From contig JADFDO010000012.1 in NCBI GenBank assembly GCA_018262855.1, positions 1 to 64,000 of the forward strand: a DNA stretch of 64,000 nucleotides, written 5' to 3'. Shown one piece after another: positions 35,361 to 44,698 of this stretch; within the stretch, counting starts at the first letter, position 1; each line of letters begins with the position of its first letter. The position numbers were made by a program, and so were the translations under genes. This DNA is from Methanolinea sp. (lineage in GTDB: Archaea > Halobacteriota > Methanomicrobia > Methanomicrobiales > Methanospirillaceae). Under the pieces are notes generated by a model, which made no database searches, had not been told where the DNA came from, and worked only from the letters and a program-made list of their open reading frames with translations.

Positions 35361-37799
35361 ATGATCATCGACCGCCTTATCCTCAAGAATTTCAAGAGGT
35401 TCAGGCACCAGGAGATACGGTTCCGCGACGGGATAACGGGGATTCTCGGCAACAATGGGACCGGGAAGAGCAGCATTGTCGAGGGCATCTTCTTTGCGCT
35501 GTATGGTGTCCAGGCAACAGGAATCCAGGCCGATTATATCGTCTCCTCGTATGCTGGCCCCAAGGACAAGTGCGAAGTCAGGCTCGACTTCCGTGTTGGG
35601 GGAGAGGAGTATACCGTGCTGCGGACATTTAAAAAGGGGAAAGCAATCCAGCACGATGCATCCTTCTACCGGGCCGGGAAACTCCGGGCAAGCGGAGTGA
35701 GCCAGGTCGCAGTCGAAGTGGAGAGGACGCTTGGCATGGGGCCTGTCGACTTCAGGAACACGATCTATGCCGGACAGAAAGACCTCCTCACCCTCCTTGA
35801 GAACACCCCGGGGAAGAGGAAAGAGTGGTTTCTCCGGGCGCTCGGGATCGATTATCTGAAGACCGAGAGCGACAGGATCCTGAAAGCTCGCATCGATGTG
35901 AAGGACCGGGATCTTCAGCTTCTTGACGGTGAACTCAGGGGACTTACCGCACGCCACGACCCCGCGGCCTTGAAGAGCCTGCAAGATCTGGCTCTAAAAA
36001 AGCAGGCTGCTCTCAAGAACCTTGCCCATGCTATCGGTGATCATGCCGCGAGAAGAAAAGAGATTGCATCACGGGTTGCGGAATTCATGGAGAAGAAGAA
36101 CGAGCACACCCGCCTGTTGGAGCGACAACGGTTTCTCGAATCGGAAACAGGCGACCTGGCCAGGCAGAAGGATCGGATCGAATCACAGGTTGAATCCCTC
36201 GAAGGGCAGGAGAAAGAGTATGCGGTTCTTGCTCAGCAACTCTCCGGGCTTGAAGAGAAGAAGAGATCTCTCGAGAACCTGAAAAAACAGAGAGCAGAGA
36301 ATGATTCGCTCTCCGCGGAGAAGCGGTTTGTCGAACAGGAATGTGCAATGCTTCGCACAAGGCTTGCAAAGGAACAGTCAAAGGTTGATGCACTCGTTGC
36401 CGATGCCGGAAGACTTGCCCTTCTTCTGAAGGAAATCCGGGATCTCCTCCATATTCCTCCAAAAGTACCTGATGTGGATCTTGAACGAACAGTGGTGTCA
36501 CGGGAAGCGGACCTGCAGCATACGATCGGGAACCTCTCCGGAAGGCTCGCACATCTTGTCGCGGAGAGGAAAAAACTGGCCGCGGACTGGAACACCATAC
36601 GGGAAGCTGGTGAAGGGGGCAGATGCCCTCTCTGCCACCAGACACTCGGTGCGCACTTCGGGAAGATCGATGAAGAGTTTTCATCCAGGCTCGAGCAGAT
36701 CCAGGATGACGCACTCCGGCTGAAGTGCGAGCATGATCGCCTCACCGAAGAACGGGAGGCGATAACTCGCCAGAAACCGGCTTTTGCAGAAATCCGGTCC
36801 ATCTCCGAGCGGACGAAGACCCGGGGTGCGATTGAACACGAGATGATGGATCTGTCAGGGCAGCTGAGGGAGAAGGAGGCCGCAAAGCAAACCCTCGCCG
36901 CGAAGATCCATGCGATTGCCTTTGACCCGGCTGTCTGTTCTTCGATGGAAAAGGAAGTCGCAGATCTGGAACATTACCATGCACGGTTCATAGAGATCGG
37001 GAAGGTACTCGCGCATGGCGCTGCACTGAAAACTCAAGCGAAAGACCTGGGCCAGCGGATTCTGGAGAAACAGGATGAATTGAACCAGCTCAGGCTCCAG
37101 ATCGAAAAGTCAGGGTTCGACAGCGCGACCGGGCAACAGCTCGACCGCGACCTTGACGCAGCAGAGACCGCCCTGCGGACAGCGGAAGCAGAGAATGCAC
37201 GAACAATGGAACATCTCCGGCACACACAATCGGAGATCGATAGGCTGACCCGGGAAGACCATGCGATTGAAGAGTTGAAAACGAAGAAAACAGCGCTCGA
37301 GGACGAAATCGGACTCCTCCGGATGACCCGGTCACTGATCGGCGAATACGTGATATACCTCATGCAGGTTGTCAGGAGCAGGATCGAAGGCGAGGTAAGC
37401 CGTATTCTCAATGAGATTACAGGAGGCCGGTACGAACAGGTTCTCATCGACGAGGACTTCAACATCCTTATCAGGGACATCGACAATGATTACCCCGTCG
37501 CCAGGTTCAGCGGGGGAGAGCAGGATGATATCGCAGTAGCCCTCCGGATTGCCCTCTCCCGGTACCTTGCCGAGCTCCACCAGGTCCACGAGAGCACGCT
37601 CCTCATATTCGACGAGATATTCGGGAGCCAGGATGAAGAGCGGCGTTCCAACCTTCTTTCCGCACTCCGGACCCAGGAATCGCGGTTCCCCCAGATCATC
37701 CTGATCTCGCACATCCCCGAGATCCAGGGGGAATTCTCCACCACGATGATGGTCGAGATGGGAACCGATCTCTCGAGCGTCGTACGGGAAGTGACCTGA
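35361..37799 (+). CDS. rad50: Rad50 ATPase
   Basis: An 812-residue SMC-like ATPase that tethers DNA ends and drives Mre11. The Walker A motif NNGTGKSS lies near residues 30-40, a long coiled coil follows, and the zinc hook C422-P-L-C425 joins two Rad50 molecules. The signature FSGGEQDD and Walker B LLIFDEIFGSQDE form the C-terminal ATPase half. The hook lies about halfway along, so the coiled-coil arms are short for an archaeal Rad50. Its TGA overlaps the nurA ATG by 1 nt. Confidence 0.97.
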   Translation: MIIDRLILKNFKRFRHQEIRFRDGITGILGNNGTGKSSIVEGIFFALYGVQATGIQADYIVSSYAGPKDKCEVRLDFRVGGEEYTVLRTFKKGKAIQHDASFYRAGKLRASGVSQVAVEVERTLGMGPVDFRNTIYAGQKDLLTLLENTPGKRKEWFLRALGIDYLKTESDRILKARIDVKDRDLQLLDGELRGLTARHDPAALKSLQDLALKKQAALKNLAHAIGDHAARRKEIASRVAEFMEKKNEHTRLLERQRFLESETGDLARQKDRIESQVESLEGQEKEYAVLAQQLSGLEEKKRSLENLKKQRAENDSLSAEKRFVEQECAMLRTRLAKEQSKVDALVADAGRLALLLKEIRDLLHIPPKVPDVDLERTVVSREADLQHTIGNLSGRLAHLVAERKKLAADWNTIREAGEGGRCPLCHQTLGAHFGKIDEEFSSRLEQIQDDALRLKCEHDRLTEEREAITRQKPAFAEIRSISERTKTRGAIEHEMMDLSGQLREKEAAKQTLAAKIHAIAFDPAVCSSMEKEVADLEHYHARFIEIGKVLAHGAALKTQAKDLGQRILEKQDELNQLRLQIEKSGFDSATGQQLDRDLDAAETALRTAEAENARTMEHLRHTQSEIDRLTREDHAIEELKTKKTALEDEIGLLRMTRSLIGEYVIYLMQVVRSRIEGEVSRILNEITGGRYEQVLIDEDFNILIRDIDNDYPVARFSGGEQDDIAVALRIALSRYLAELHQVHESTLLIFDEIFGSQDEERRSNLLSALRTQESRFPQIILISHIPEIQGEFSTTMMVEMGTDLSSVVREVT

Positions 37800-38827
37800 T
37801 GGCAGCGGACCGGGAATTTTCCAACGCGGCAAAGGAGATGGCGGAACGCATACGAAGGACCGTTCCCGCGGACCTTGTTGAACTATTCGAAAAGGCAAGC
37901 GGTCTTACTCCGGCAGATTTCCGGTCCTGCACACGCCAGCACTGCGGGGAAGTCAGCGCAGTGGACGGGAGCAACGCCTTCATTCTCGAGTCCGGGAGCA
38001 TGGCGGTTGTTGCCGTAAGGGCTGCCCAGAGCACCTTCTCCGGGATGGAACGGGTAAGGCGCTCCCTCACCGCCCTCCATCTCGCCCTTATCGGGAATGA
38101 AGACGAGAACGAAGATTTTGTTAGCCTATATCTCGAATGCTTCGGCCAGAGACCTGGAATTCCACTTCAGAACGATGACCGGAACAGGACTGCAGGGATC
38201 CTCCGCGATACCGTCGAATACTGGGTGATGGCAGAGATGGCCGCCACTCTCAATTCCGGCGCCCTGCTCCTGCGTGACGGGCCGCTCCGGGTCTCCCATG
38301 CAAGCCATGATCCTATTCTCTCTCGAATAGAGGACATGTGCGTGTCTCGGGAGATCATGTTCGCCGGGGTGAGCAAGCAGACGTCTGCCACATGGGGTGG
38401 CGGCCATCCGCTCCTCCCTTCTGTTGCTGGCCTTGCAGATGCCTTTAAGATCCGTGCTCCCTGGTGGATCCGGATCGATCCGGCCATGCTCGATCGAACG
38501 CAGTTTTCGCAATGGCAGCACGGAGAGATGTATGTCGCTTCCCTGCACCGGGGAGCAAGGTCTCCCCTGAAGATTGAACTCCGGAATGATCTCCCGGACC
38601 AGGAGGCACAGCAGATCATGGACCGCCTCGCGGCATGTTCAGGGGATGGAAGAATCCCCGGATATCCCTATCCTCTCTTTGATGCACACCGGACCGTCGT
38701 CCTTACGAAAGAGATCGTGGCGGATGCAAGGTCGAACCTGCTGAATCTGATCGCCTCGGCCGGAATCCGGCGACACACCTATGAGATCCTGTTTGGAGAT
38801 TACCATGATGAATTTGCACGATACTGA
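37799..38827 (+). CDS. nurA: NurA nuclease
   Basis: A 342-residue protein of the NurA family, a 5'-3' nuclease that works with HerA on resected ends. The N-terminal metal-site motif VDGSNA is at residues 55-60, and later acidic positions lie in DGPLRVS and RIDPA stretches as in the family. It starts with a 1-nt overlap after rad50 and overlaps herA by 23 nt, so the four resection genes are clearly co-translated. Confidence 0.94.
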   Translation: MAADREFSNAAKEMAERIRRTVPADLVELFEKASGLTPADFRSCTRQHCGEVSAVDGSNAFILESGSMAVVAVRAAQSTFSGMERVRRSLTALHLALIGNEDENEDFVSLYLECFGQRPGIPLQNDDRNRTAGILRDTVEYWVMAEMAATLNSGALLLRDGPLRVSHASHDPILSRIEDMCVSREIMFAGVSKQTSATWGGGHPLLPSVAGLADAFKIRAPWWIRIDPAMLDRTQFSQWQHGEMYVASLHRGARSPLKIELRNDLPDQEAQQIMDRLAACSGDGRIPGYPYPLFDAHRTVVLTKEIVADARSNLLNLIASAGIRRHTYEILFGDYHDEFARY

Positions 38828-40427
38828 TACAGAGGATTACTCGAAATTCCGATTGATCGGGAGATCAGTCCTCTCTTACCGGTTTATCGCTCCCTATGAT
38901 GCCACGCTCTATATCGGGGAGATAAAGAAGATCACGGACAATACCAAAGGAGTCACGTTCTTTGCAAAGGTCACTGACCTCTCCCATGACAGCAACTTCG
39001 CGGACACCAGGTGGGATACGCGGGTATATGCCGAACAGTTTTACGGGCTTGGCGAGGATGTCTTTCTCACCGTGGATGCTGTGCCGCTCGGGTACGTGGA
39101 TCGCTCTGATGGAAAATTCCACAAGCCAAGGACAATCCCTTCGAAATTTTCAAAGGTCGGGGAGCCCGATGCCGAAGACTTCCGGTTCCTCACTGACCTG
39201 ATGGGCGAAATAGAAGTCGGCCAGATGCGGAGCGGTCAGGACGTGATCAGGGATGTTGCGGTCAGGATCCCCTCCCGGGTGTTACCCCAGCACATGGGTG
39301 TCTTTGCAACCACCGGGATGGGTAAGAGCAACTTCATGAAGACCTTCTGCGCTTCCTGCATGAAGGAGAAGCAGTTCGGGCTCCTCGTTGTTGACCCGCA
39401 TGGGGAATATGTCAGCGGGGGAAAATCTTCCATCGGCGAACCGACAAAAGGCCTCGTCCACTACACCGGAGGGAGGGACGGTCTCGCCATCTTCACGATC
39501 CGGCCTGAATCCGACCGGAAGAAGTACGGCATGAACCGCCTCTCACTTGAGTACGATGACTTCAGGATCGGGGATCTTGCGATCCTGTATGATCTCTCCG
39601 CCGCACAGTCAGAGATCGTCGAGGCCTTCTCAAGTGTCCCGGGAAAGGAGGTTATCGAGTTCTTCAAATCCATTGATCCCGAGATCTTCCCAATCAGGGA
39701 CCCGGCAGCAGCAGGGATTGCCGAGGGCAGCCTCGCATGGAAGATAAGGAACTCGATGGGCGGACCCATCCGGGTGATCAAGAGCCATCTCGAGAATATC
39801 GTCAACGGCAACAGGGCGTTCTTCAAAGCCCAGGGCTCATCGCTTCGTGAGATCATTGATTACCTGCACGACCAAAGGGTCGTCCTTGTTGACATCCCCG
39901 ACATGAGCGAACGGAGCGAACTCTTTGTCCTCTCGATCATCACCCGGAAGATCATGGAACGGCACCGGTCAGAGACGAGGAGCTATGGGATCGATGAACG
40001 GCAGGAGGTATCCCACCAGGTCCTGATCACCATCGAAGAAGCCCAGAGGGTGCTCGCAAGCGGGGGTTCCGCAACCCAGGTCTTTCGCGAATGTGCCATG
40101 GAAGGCCGGAAATTCGGTGTCGGTCTCTGCGTGATCACCCAGCAGCCGAAGAACATTGATCCAAAGGTGCTCGCCCAGATCAACACCTTTGTCGTGATGG
40201 GCCTCGGAGACCGGGGCGACCGCGATATCATCATGGGGAGTGCAAAGCAGGACCTCTCGCGGATGGAGATCGAGATCCAGACCCTCGACCGGGGTGAAGC
40301 GATCATCAGCACCATCGGGATCCCCTTCCCTGTCAGCACCAGGATCCACAAATTCGAAGAGTATATCGCGGAGCTGAACATGTCTGAGAGGATATCCCTG
40401 TCTGATGGGCTGGAATCGGGATTTTAA
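38805..40427 (+). CDS. herA: HerA bipolar DNA helicase/translocase
   Basis: A 540-residue hexameric ATPase of the FtsK-HerA family. An N-terminal HAS-barrel (about 1-110) precedes the ATPase domain with Walker A TTGMGKSNF (K174), VVDPHGEY, Walker B ITIEEAQRV and an arginine-finger region MEGRKFGVGLCVITQQPKN. HerA pumps DNA for the NurA nuclease during strand resection. ATG at 38805 or 38808 follows GGAGATT; both lie inside the nurA 3' end. Confidence 0.96.
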   Translation: MMNLHDTDTEDYSKFRLIGRSVLSYRFIAPYDATLYIGEIKKITDNTKGVTFFAKVTDLSHDSNFADTRWDTRVYAEQFYGLGEDVFLTVDAVPLGYVDRSDGKFHKPRTIPSKFSKVGEPDAEDFRFLTDLMGEIEVGQMRSGQDVIRDVAVRIPSRVLPQHMGVFATTGMGKSNFMKTFCASCMKEKQFGLLVVDPHGEYVSGGKSSIGEPTKGLVHYTGGRDGLAIFTIRPESDRKKYGMNRLSLEYDDFRIGDLAILYDLSAAQSEIVEAFSSVPGKEVIEFFKSIDPEIFPIRDPAAAGIAEGSLAWKIRNSMGGPIRVIKSHLENIVNGNRAFFKAQGSSLREIIDYLHDQRVVLVDIPDMSERSELFVLSIITRKIMERHRSETRSYGIDERQEVSHQVLITIEEAQRVLASGGSATQVFRECAMEGRKFGVGLCVITQQPKNIDPKVLAQINTFVVMGLGDRGDRDIIMGSAKQDLSRMEIEIQTLDRGEAIISTIGIPFPVSTRIHKFEEYIAELNMSERISLSDGLESGF

Positions 40428-40580
40428 ACCGGCATCACCAGTTTAAAAAGAATCGCCAGTACCCGATTCTCTGTTTTCCTTGTTTGAAGAACAGGACACA
40501 TGAACAATAATCTTCAAAAAATTATTCGCCCCTGACCGGGGGTATCTTATTATCAGGTCTTCTCATACTCATATGGTGAT

Positions 40581-40766
40581 ATGGTGTCCAAACCGGCAAT
40601 CGACGCAGTTTTTGAGGCAATGTTCATACTCACCGATATCCGTGTGATGCTCAGGGAGACTGCCCCCGGCCACGTGCTCTCGCCTGCCCAGAGGGAGGAG
40701 ACGGTCGCCCTTCTGGGCACCCTCGAGAAGAAGGTAGAGATCCTGCGGCGGGAGCTCGTGCCATGA
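40581..40766 (+). CDS. Small helical protein coupled to SepCysS, candidate truncated SepCysE
   Basis: A 61-residue, mostly alpha-helical protein with two amphipathic helices (about 4-27 and 33-58) and a short turn (PGHVLSPAQ). Its stop overlaps the SepCysS ATG by 4 nt. In class I methanogens SepCysE bridges SepRS and SepCysS, and C-terminally truncated SepCysE homologues are known to be fused or genetically coupled to SepCysS genes. This protein fits that position and size, but I cannot align it here. If so, it would tether the Sep-charged tRNA pathway. Confidence 0.55.
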   Translation: MVSKPAIDAVFEAMFILTDIRVMLRETAPGHVLSPAQREETVALLGTLEKKVEILRRELVP

Positions 40767-41941
40767 AGTGTGCAGGCCCAATCGATGTGAGGGATGTCGA
40801 TGAGTCCTCAATCAACATCGACCCCATCCAGGTTGGCGGGCGGCTGACTCCCGAGGCGATGAAGGCAATCATCGCGTATGGCGATGGCTATTCGATCTGC
40901 GATAACTGTCGGAAGCCATTCAGGCTCGATTACATAAAAACACCGCCTGTCGACGTGTTCATGCGGGACCTTGCGGCATTCCTGCACATGGATGTGGCAC
41001 GGGTGGTTCCCGGGGCCCGCCGGGGATTCCAGGCAGTCGCCGATACCTACGTGGAGAGAGGCGATCCCGTCCTGATCACCGCCCTCTCGCACTATACCGA
41101 GGTGCTGGCAATCGAGAGCAGGGGTGGCCTCATCCGCGAGATCCCAAAGACGACGGAGAACCTGATCACCCCGGACGCAACAGCCGGGAAGATCGAGGAC
41201 GTCACGCGGGAGACCGGAAAGACCCCCTCTCTCATCTTCATCGATCATGTGGATTACCAGTACGGAAACCTCCACCCCGTCAGGGAGATCATCAAAGCCG
41301 TACACCAGTATGACATCCCAGTCCTCCTCAATGGTGCGTATACCGCCGGGATCATGGAAGTGGATGGAAAAGACCTCGAGGCTGACTTCATCGTCGGGTC
41401 AGGGCACAAGAGCATGGCCGCCCCTGCACCATCAGGCGTGCTCGCGGCAACGGCCGAGCGGGGATCGGAGGTGTTCCGGACCACGTCCGTGAAGACCGAT
41501 GTTACTTCGCGGACATTCGGGATCAAGGAGGTGGAGATGATGGGCTGCACTCTTATGGGAGTAACCCTTGTCGGCATGATGGCCTCCTTCCCCCGCGTGC
41601 AGGAGAGGGTCAGACGCTGGGACCAGGAGCTTGCGAACGGAAACCTCGTGGTCGATGCGCTGAAGAGCATCCAGGGCACTGAGATACGAAGCGAATACCC
41701 GAGGAAGCACACGCTCACCCGCGTCGATACGACAAAGTCCTTTGACATTGTCGCAAAAAATCACAAGAAGCGGGGATATTTCTTTTCAAGCGCCCTGAAG
41801 ACAAAGGGTATCGCAGGCATCATACCGGGAGCAACCCAGGTTTGGAAATTCAATACCTATGGCATGACGCGGGCACAGGCAGAACACGTGGCTTCGTCGT
41901 TTAAGGAGATTGCCGCAGAAAACGGGCTTTCTGTCCTATAA
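40763..41941 (+). CDS. pscS: O-phosphoseryl-tRNA:Cys-tRNA synthase (SepCysS)
   Basis: A 392-residue PLP enzyme that converts phosphoseryl-tRNA(Cys) to cysteinyl-tRNA(Cys) in methanogens that lack CysRS-dependent charging. The PLP-binding Lys is K216 in GSGHKSMAAP, preceded by VLLNGAYTAGIM. The three functional cysteines of the family are present as C46 and C49 (CDNC) and C262 (MMGCTLMG). It follows the small helical gene with a 4-nt overlap. The sulfur source and the partner SepRS are not in the window. Confidence 0.96.
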   Translation: MKCAGPIDVRDVDESSINIDPIQVGGRLTPEAMKAIIAYGDGYSICDNCRKPFRLDYIKTPPVDVFMRDLAAFLHMDVARVVPGARRGFQAVADTYVERGDPVLITALSHYTEVLAIESRGGLIREIPKTTENLITPDATAGKIEDVTRETGKTPSLIFIDHVDYQYGNLHPVREIIKAVHQYDIPVLLNGAYTAGIMEVDGKDLEADFIVGSGHKSMAAPAPSGVLAATAERGSEVFRTTSVKTDVTSRTFGIKEVEMMGCTLMGVTLVGMMASFPRVQERVRRWDQELANGNLVVDALKSIQGTEIRSEYPRKHTLTRVDTTKSFDIVAKNHKKRGYFFSSALKTKGIAGIIPGATQVWKFNTYGMTRAQAEHVASSFKEIAAENGLSVL

Positions 41942-42143
41942 CCTTCCTTTTATTCAGGAAATGCTTCCGGTATTTAGCTGCTTTATGCTCGACCGCTCGG
42001 CAGCCATACGCAGTTCTCATAAAAATGGCTCTGCCATGTTCACTGAGCAGGCATGTGTCTCGACCGGAGGATCATGTGGTTTTATGAAAATTCTTTCCCT
42101 GGAGAAGATCTCAGATTTTTCTTTTCTTGCCGGGAACTCCGCT

Positions 42144-42704
42144 TCATCCCTCACAGATCTCAAGGAAAGACTTCACGACCCGGTCGTTTCTGACTTCCGG
42201 GTGAAACAATACCCCGAAGAAGGGACGCTCAGGATCCCGAATTGCCTGGATGCAGATCTCTGACTCAGCGAGGATCTCCCAACCATGAGGAGGAACGCAC
42301 GAATGGGTGTGAAGCTCGTAGGCCATGAACGATGGCGGATCGGGGAGGATCTGGTGTGGAACCGTGATCCGTATCGAAGTCATCCCGATCTCGCATCCCG
42401 GTCGCACCGATCCGCCGAATGCCAGGCAGAGGACCTGCATCCCTGCGCAGACCCCAAGCACTGGCACCCTCGCATTCCGGAGCCAGGAAAAACGCTCCAG
42501 GTTCTCCAGGAAGGCATTGTCTTTCAGCGCCGTACCGCAGATGATGATTCCCGCTGCATCCCTCAATTCGTCCTCATTGAGTGCAGTATAGTGCTGGCAT
42601 GCCCAGGGCAACCCGGCTCGCTCGACAATCCCGGCAATGGAGCAGACGAATTCATCGTAGCCAAGCGAGCCCTCACGGAAACCCGGATCGACGAGAAGGA
42701 TCAT
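42144..42704 (-). CDS. Class I glutamine amidotransferase domain protein
   Basis: A 186-residue stand-alone glutaminase of the GuaA/TrpG type. The nucleophile Cys is in GVCAGMQVL and the catalytic His-Glu pair in FHPEV; AYELHTHSC resembles the GMP-synthase small subunit. Archaeal GMP synthetases use separate glutaminase subunits, so a GuaAa role is one possibility. However its ATG lies in a 4-nt overlap with the upstream diphthine-ammonia ligase gene, so it may instead feed ammonia to that enzyme. Confidence 0.85.
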   Translation of the reverse strand: MILLVDPGFREGSLGYDEFVCSIAGIVERAGLPWACQHYTALNEDELRDAAGIIICGTALKDNAFLENLERFSWLRNARVPVLGVCAGMQVLCLAFGGSVRPGCEIGMTSIRITVPHQILPDPPSFMAYELHTHSCVPPHGWEILAESEICIQAIRDPERPFFGVLFHPEVRNDRVVKSFLEICEG

Positions 42705-43381
42705 TTTTCCTCCAAGGATGCTCGTTTCACGGAGAGGACACCCCTGAAATTACGATAGTGCCGCTCCGACTCCTGGATCACGATCTTCCTGTTGAAGAAC
42801 GGTGCATCAAGGACAAGTGTCTCGTACTCCCCCCCCTCTCCTGTGAGGGTGATGCCATAGTCCCGAGCATATCCTGAAAGGATCTCAAGTGTTGTCCCGT
42901 CAAGCTCCCTCCCGAGCCATGATTCATCGAACGGTTCGGCGAAGACTCCGGACACTACCACCCGGAACCCGGATGCCATCAGGGTATTCATGTATCGCAC
43001 GGGATCGGTATACCACAGGGGATTGAAGCACCAGAGATCCAGGTCCTTGCAGATACGCTGGATGCGGGTGGCCTGGTAGACTGACATGAGGGCCCCGGTC
43101 ACCACTCCCTCGATCCCGTATTCGGTAACAGCAATTTTTAAGACTTCCGAGAGGTCGCGAAGTTCCGCATCCTCAATTCCCTCGGTCTGGAACGATTTAA
43201 GCGGGAGACCTGCAGCGTCGGCCTGAAGGGGAACCATGTGGAGGTTCGGGGTGTGGAACATGTAGCTCTCCAGATTCTCCGGGAAAAGCGTGATCAGGCA
43301 GGCGACCTCTTCCTTTTGCATAGCCCGGAAACACGCAAAGAGCGAGTCTTTTCCACCAGAACAGAGCACACCGAGTTTCAT
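42701..43381 (-). CDS. dph6: Diphthine-ammonia ligase (DPH6-type ATP pyrophosphatase)
   Basis: A 226-residue N-type ATP pyrophosphatase. The PP-loop is SGGKDSLFA at residues 9-17, with GVVTGALMSVYQATRIQRIC and GEGGEYETLVLDAPFF, the last typical of DPH6. It adenylates diphthine on elongation factor 2 and replaces the AMP with ammonia to form diphthamide, a modified histidine found in archaea and eukaryotes. The overlapping downstream gene encodes a glutamine amidotransferase, so ammonia could come from glutamine. Confidence 0.9.
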   Translation of the reverse strand: MKLGVLCSGGKDSLFACFRAMQKEEVACLITLFPENLESYMFHTPNLHMVPLQADAAGLPLKSFQTEGIEDAELRDLSEVLKIAVTEYGIEGVVTGALMSVYQATRIQRICKDLDLWCFNPLWYTDPVRYMNTLMASGFRVVVSGVFAEPFDESWLGRELDGTTLEILSGYARDYGITLTGEGGEYETLVLDAPFFNRKIVIQESERHYRNFRGVLSVKRASLEEK

Positions 43382-43519
43382 GAGCAGTCAGCAGTACCGT
43401 TCAGGATCAGATGTGAAAGGAGAAGAATGTCACGCCAAAACTGCATCATTCCACCAATGATTCCCGAAAAATGTACAAAGACCGAAAAAATTTAATCGCG
43501 AACCATGGGTTTTTACCAT

Positions 43520-44698
43520 TCATCGCCGGATCTGCTGAAAATTATGGTAAAGCATCCGTGAATACTCACTGGGATACTGCCACCAGTGCAAGTCGGGTTT
43601 TCCATCGTGAATGAGGTCGGGCCTGAATGCCCAGTGATACGCAGCCCGGACTTTCATGGGGTAAGTCGGCATCCTTTCGAGTATCTGGTGAAGGAGGAGT
43701 TCCTTACCCTCACGCCGCTTCTCCATGTGCGAAAGGGCGAATTTTTCGTCTTTTCCAGTTTCCGGCCAATGGGAAAAATCGTATTCATCAGGTATAGTAA
43801 ATCCTGTCCACTGCCGGGCAAGACCTACCGCTCTCTCTACTGCATTTTTTCCTTGCCATTCAACGCTTCGCGCCATGACCTTTGGCCAGAGTGCATGGGA
43901 TGTGATATACTCACCGATACGCTGGATATCAGTCACCCAGGAGAGACGAAGCATGGGCTCATGAAAAAGGCTCATGTGGATTGCAGAATAGAGGAGGGCA
44001 TCTGCAGGATCGAGACTCCTGATATGACCATTGGGGGTATGGATCCTCTCCGACCTGGCAATGAGTGCGGCAGGATTGACATTCTCGCCAGGCCCAGGAA
44101 GGAACAATGGCCTCCAGTGCAGTTCGATTACCTGCTGGTTTTTTTTCCTGGGAAAAAAACACGCATGATGATAGAACCGGGGCATAACCTGGAAGGTATC
44201 ATACCTGAGATCGTAGCCCAGACCTCGCAATACTTCCCGGCAACTCCTGTATTGTTCTGGCGCAACAAGCATATCGACGTCGCTTCCCGTTCGAAGGCCC
44301 GGCTCTTGATAGTACGCATGGCCAATCGCAGGGCTCTTTAAGACCAGCACGCGAATCCCTTCGTTCTCACACGCCATACAGACCTCTTCGGCCTGTTTCA
44401 TAGCCTGGTCGGAATGAAAACTGCTCCTGAGATATTGGATGGCACACAACCTCCTGATGTGACCGGGAGGATGGCAAAATGGTGGCATCGAGCTCAACAG
44501 GTACGAGAGGTAGGGTATGATGCCATGAGGTCCCAGCATCTCAACGAACCGATCCCATTCTTCACTGGAAAGTGATGGTGAAGGTACAGGGATTCGATAG
44601 AGTGTTCCCACCAGCCATTCAAGGCACGAATCAGGTGCATCCAGGATCTGGAAACCGTTCTTTTCAGAGGGAAAATATTCCTTGCAGTACGCTCGCAA
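43520..44698 (-). CDS. Nucleotidyltransferase of the PF14907 type (NTP_transf_5)
   Basis: A 392-residue protein with the core VLVLKSPAIGHAYY, RTGSDVDMLV (the metal D-x-D) and VIELHWRPLF, then HMSLFHEPMLRLSWVTD, all matching the uncharacterised nucleotidyltransferases that often sit in lasso-peptide and other peptide-modification clusters. A PqqD-like gene and an ABC exporter lie upstream on the same strand. The annotated start is TTG at 44698; no clear ribosome site precedes it, and the true start may differ. Substrate unknown. Confidence 0.82.
   Translation of the reverse strand: MRAYCKEYFPSEKNGFQILDAPDSCLEWLVGTLYRIPVPSPSLSSEEWDRFVEMLGPHGIIPYLSYLLSSMPPFCHPPGHIRRLCAIQYLRSSFHSDQAMKQAEEVCMACENEGIRVLVLKSPAIGHAYYQEPGLRTGSDVDMLVAPEQYRSCREVLRGLGYDLRYDTFQVMPRFYHHACFFPRKKNQQVIELHWRPLFLPGPGENVNPAALIARSERIHTPNGHIRSLDPADALLYSAIHMSLFHEPMLRLSWVTDIQRIGEYITSHALWPKVMARSVEWQGKNAVERAVGLARQWTGFTIPDEYDFSHWPETGKDEKFALSHMEKRREGKELLLHQILERMPTYPMKVRAAYHWAFRPDLIHDGKPDLHWWQYPSEYSRMLYHNFQQIRR

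Noticed and set aside
42270-42760. Long plus-strand frames opposite the amidotransferase gene
   Set aside because: They are antisense shadows: the minus-strand genes have complete motifs (GVCAGMQ, FHPEV, SGGKDS).
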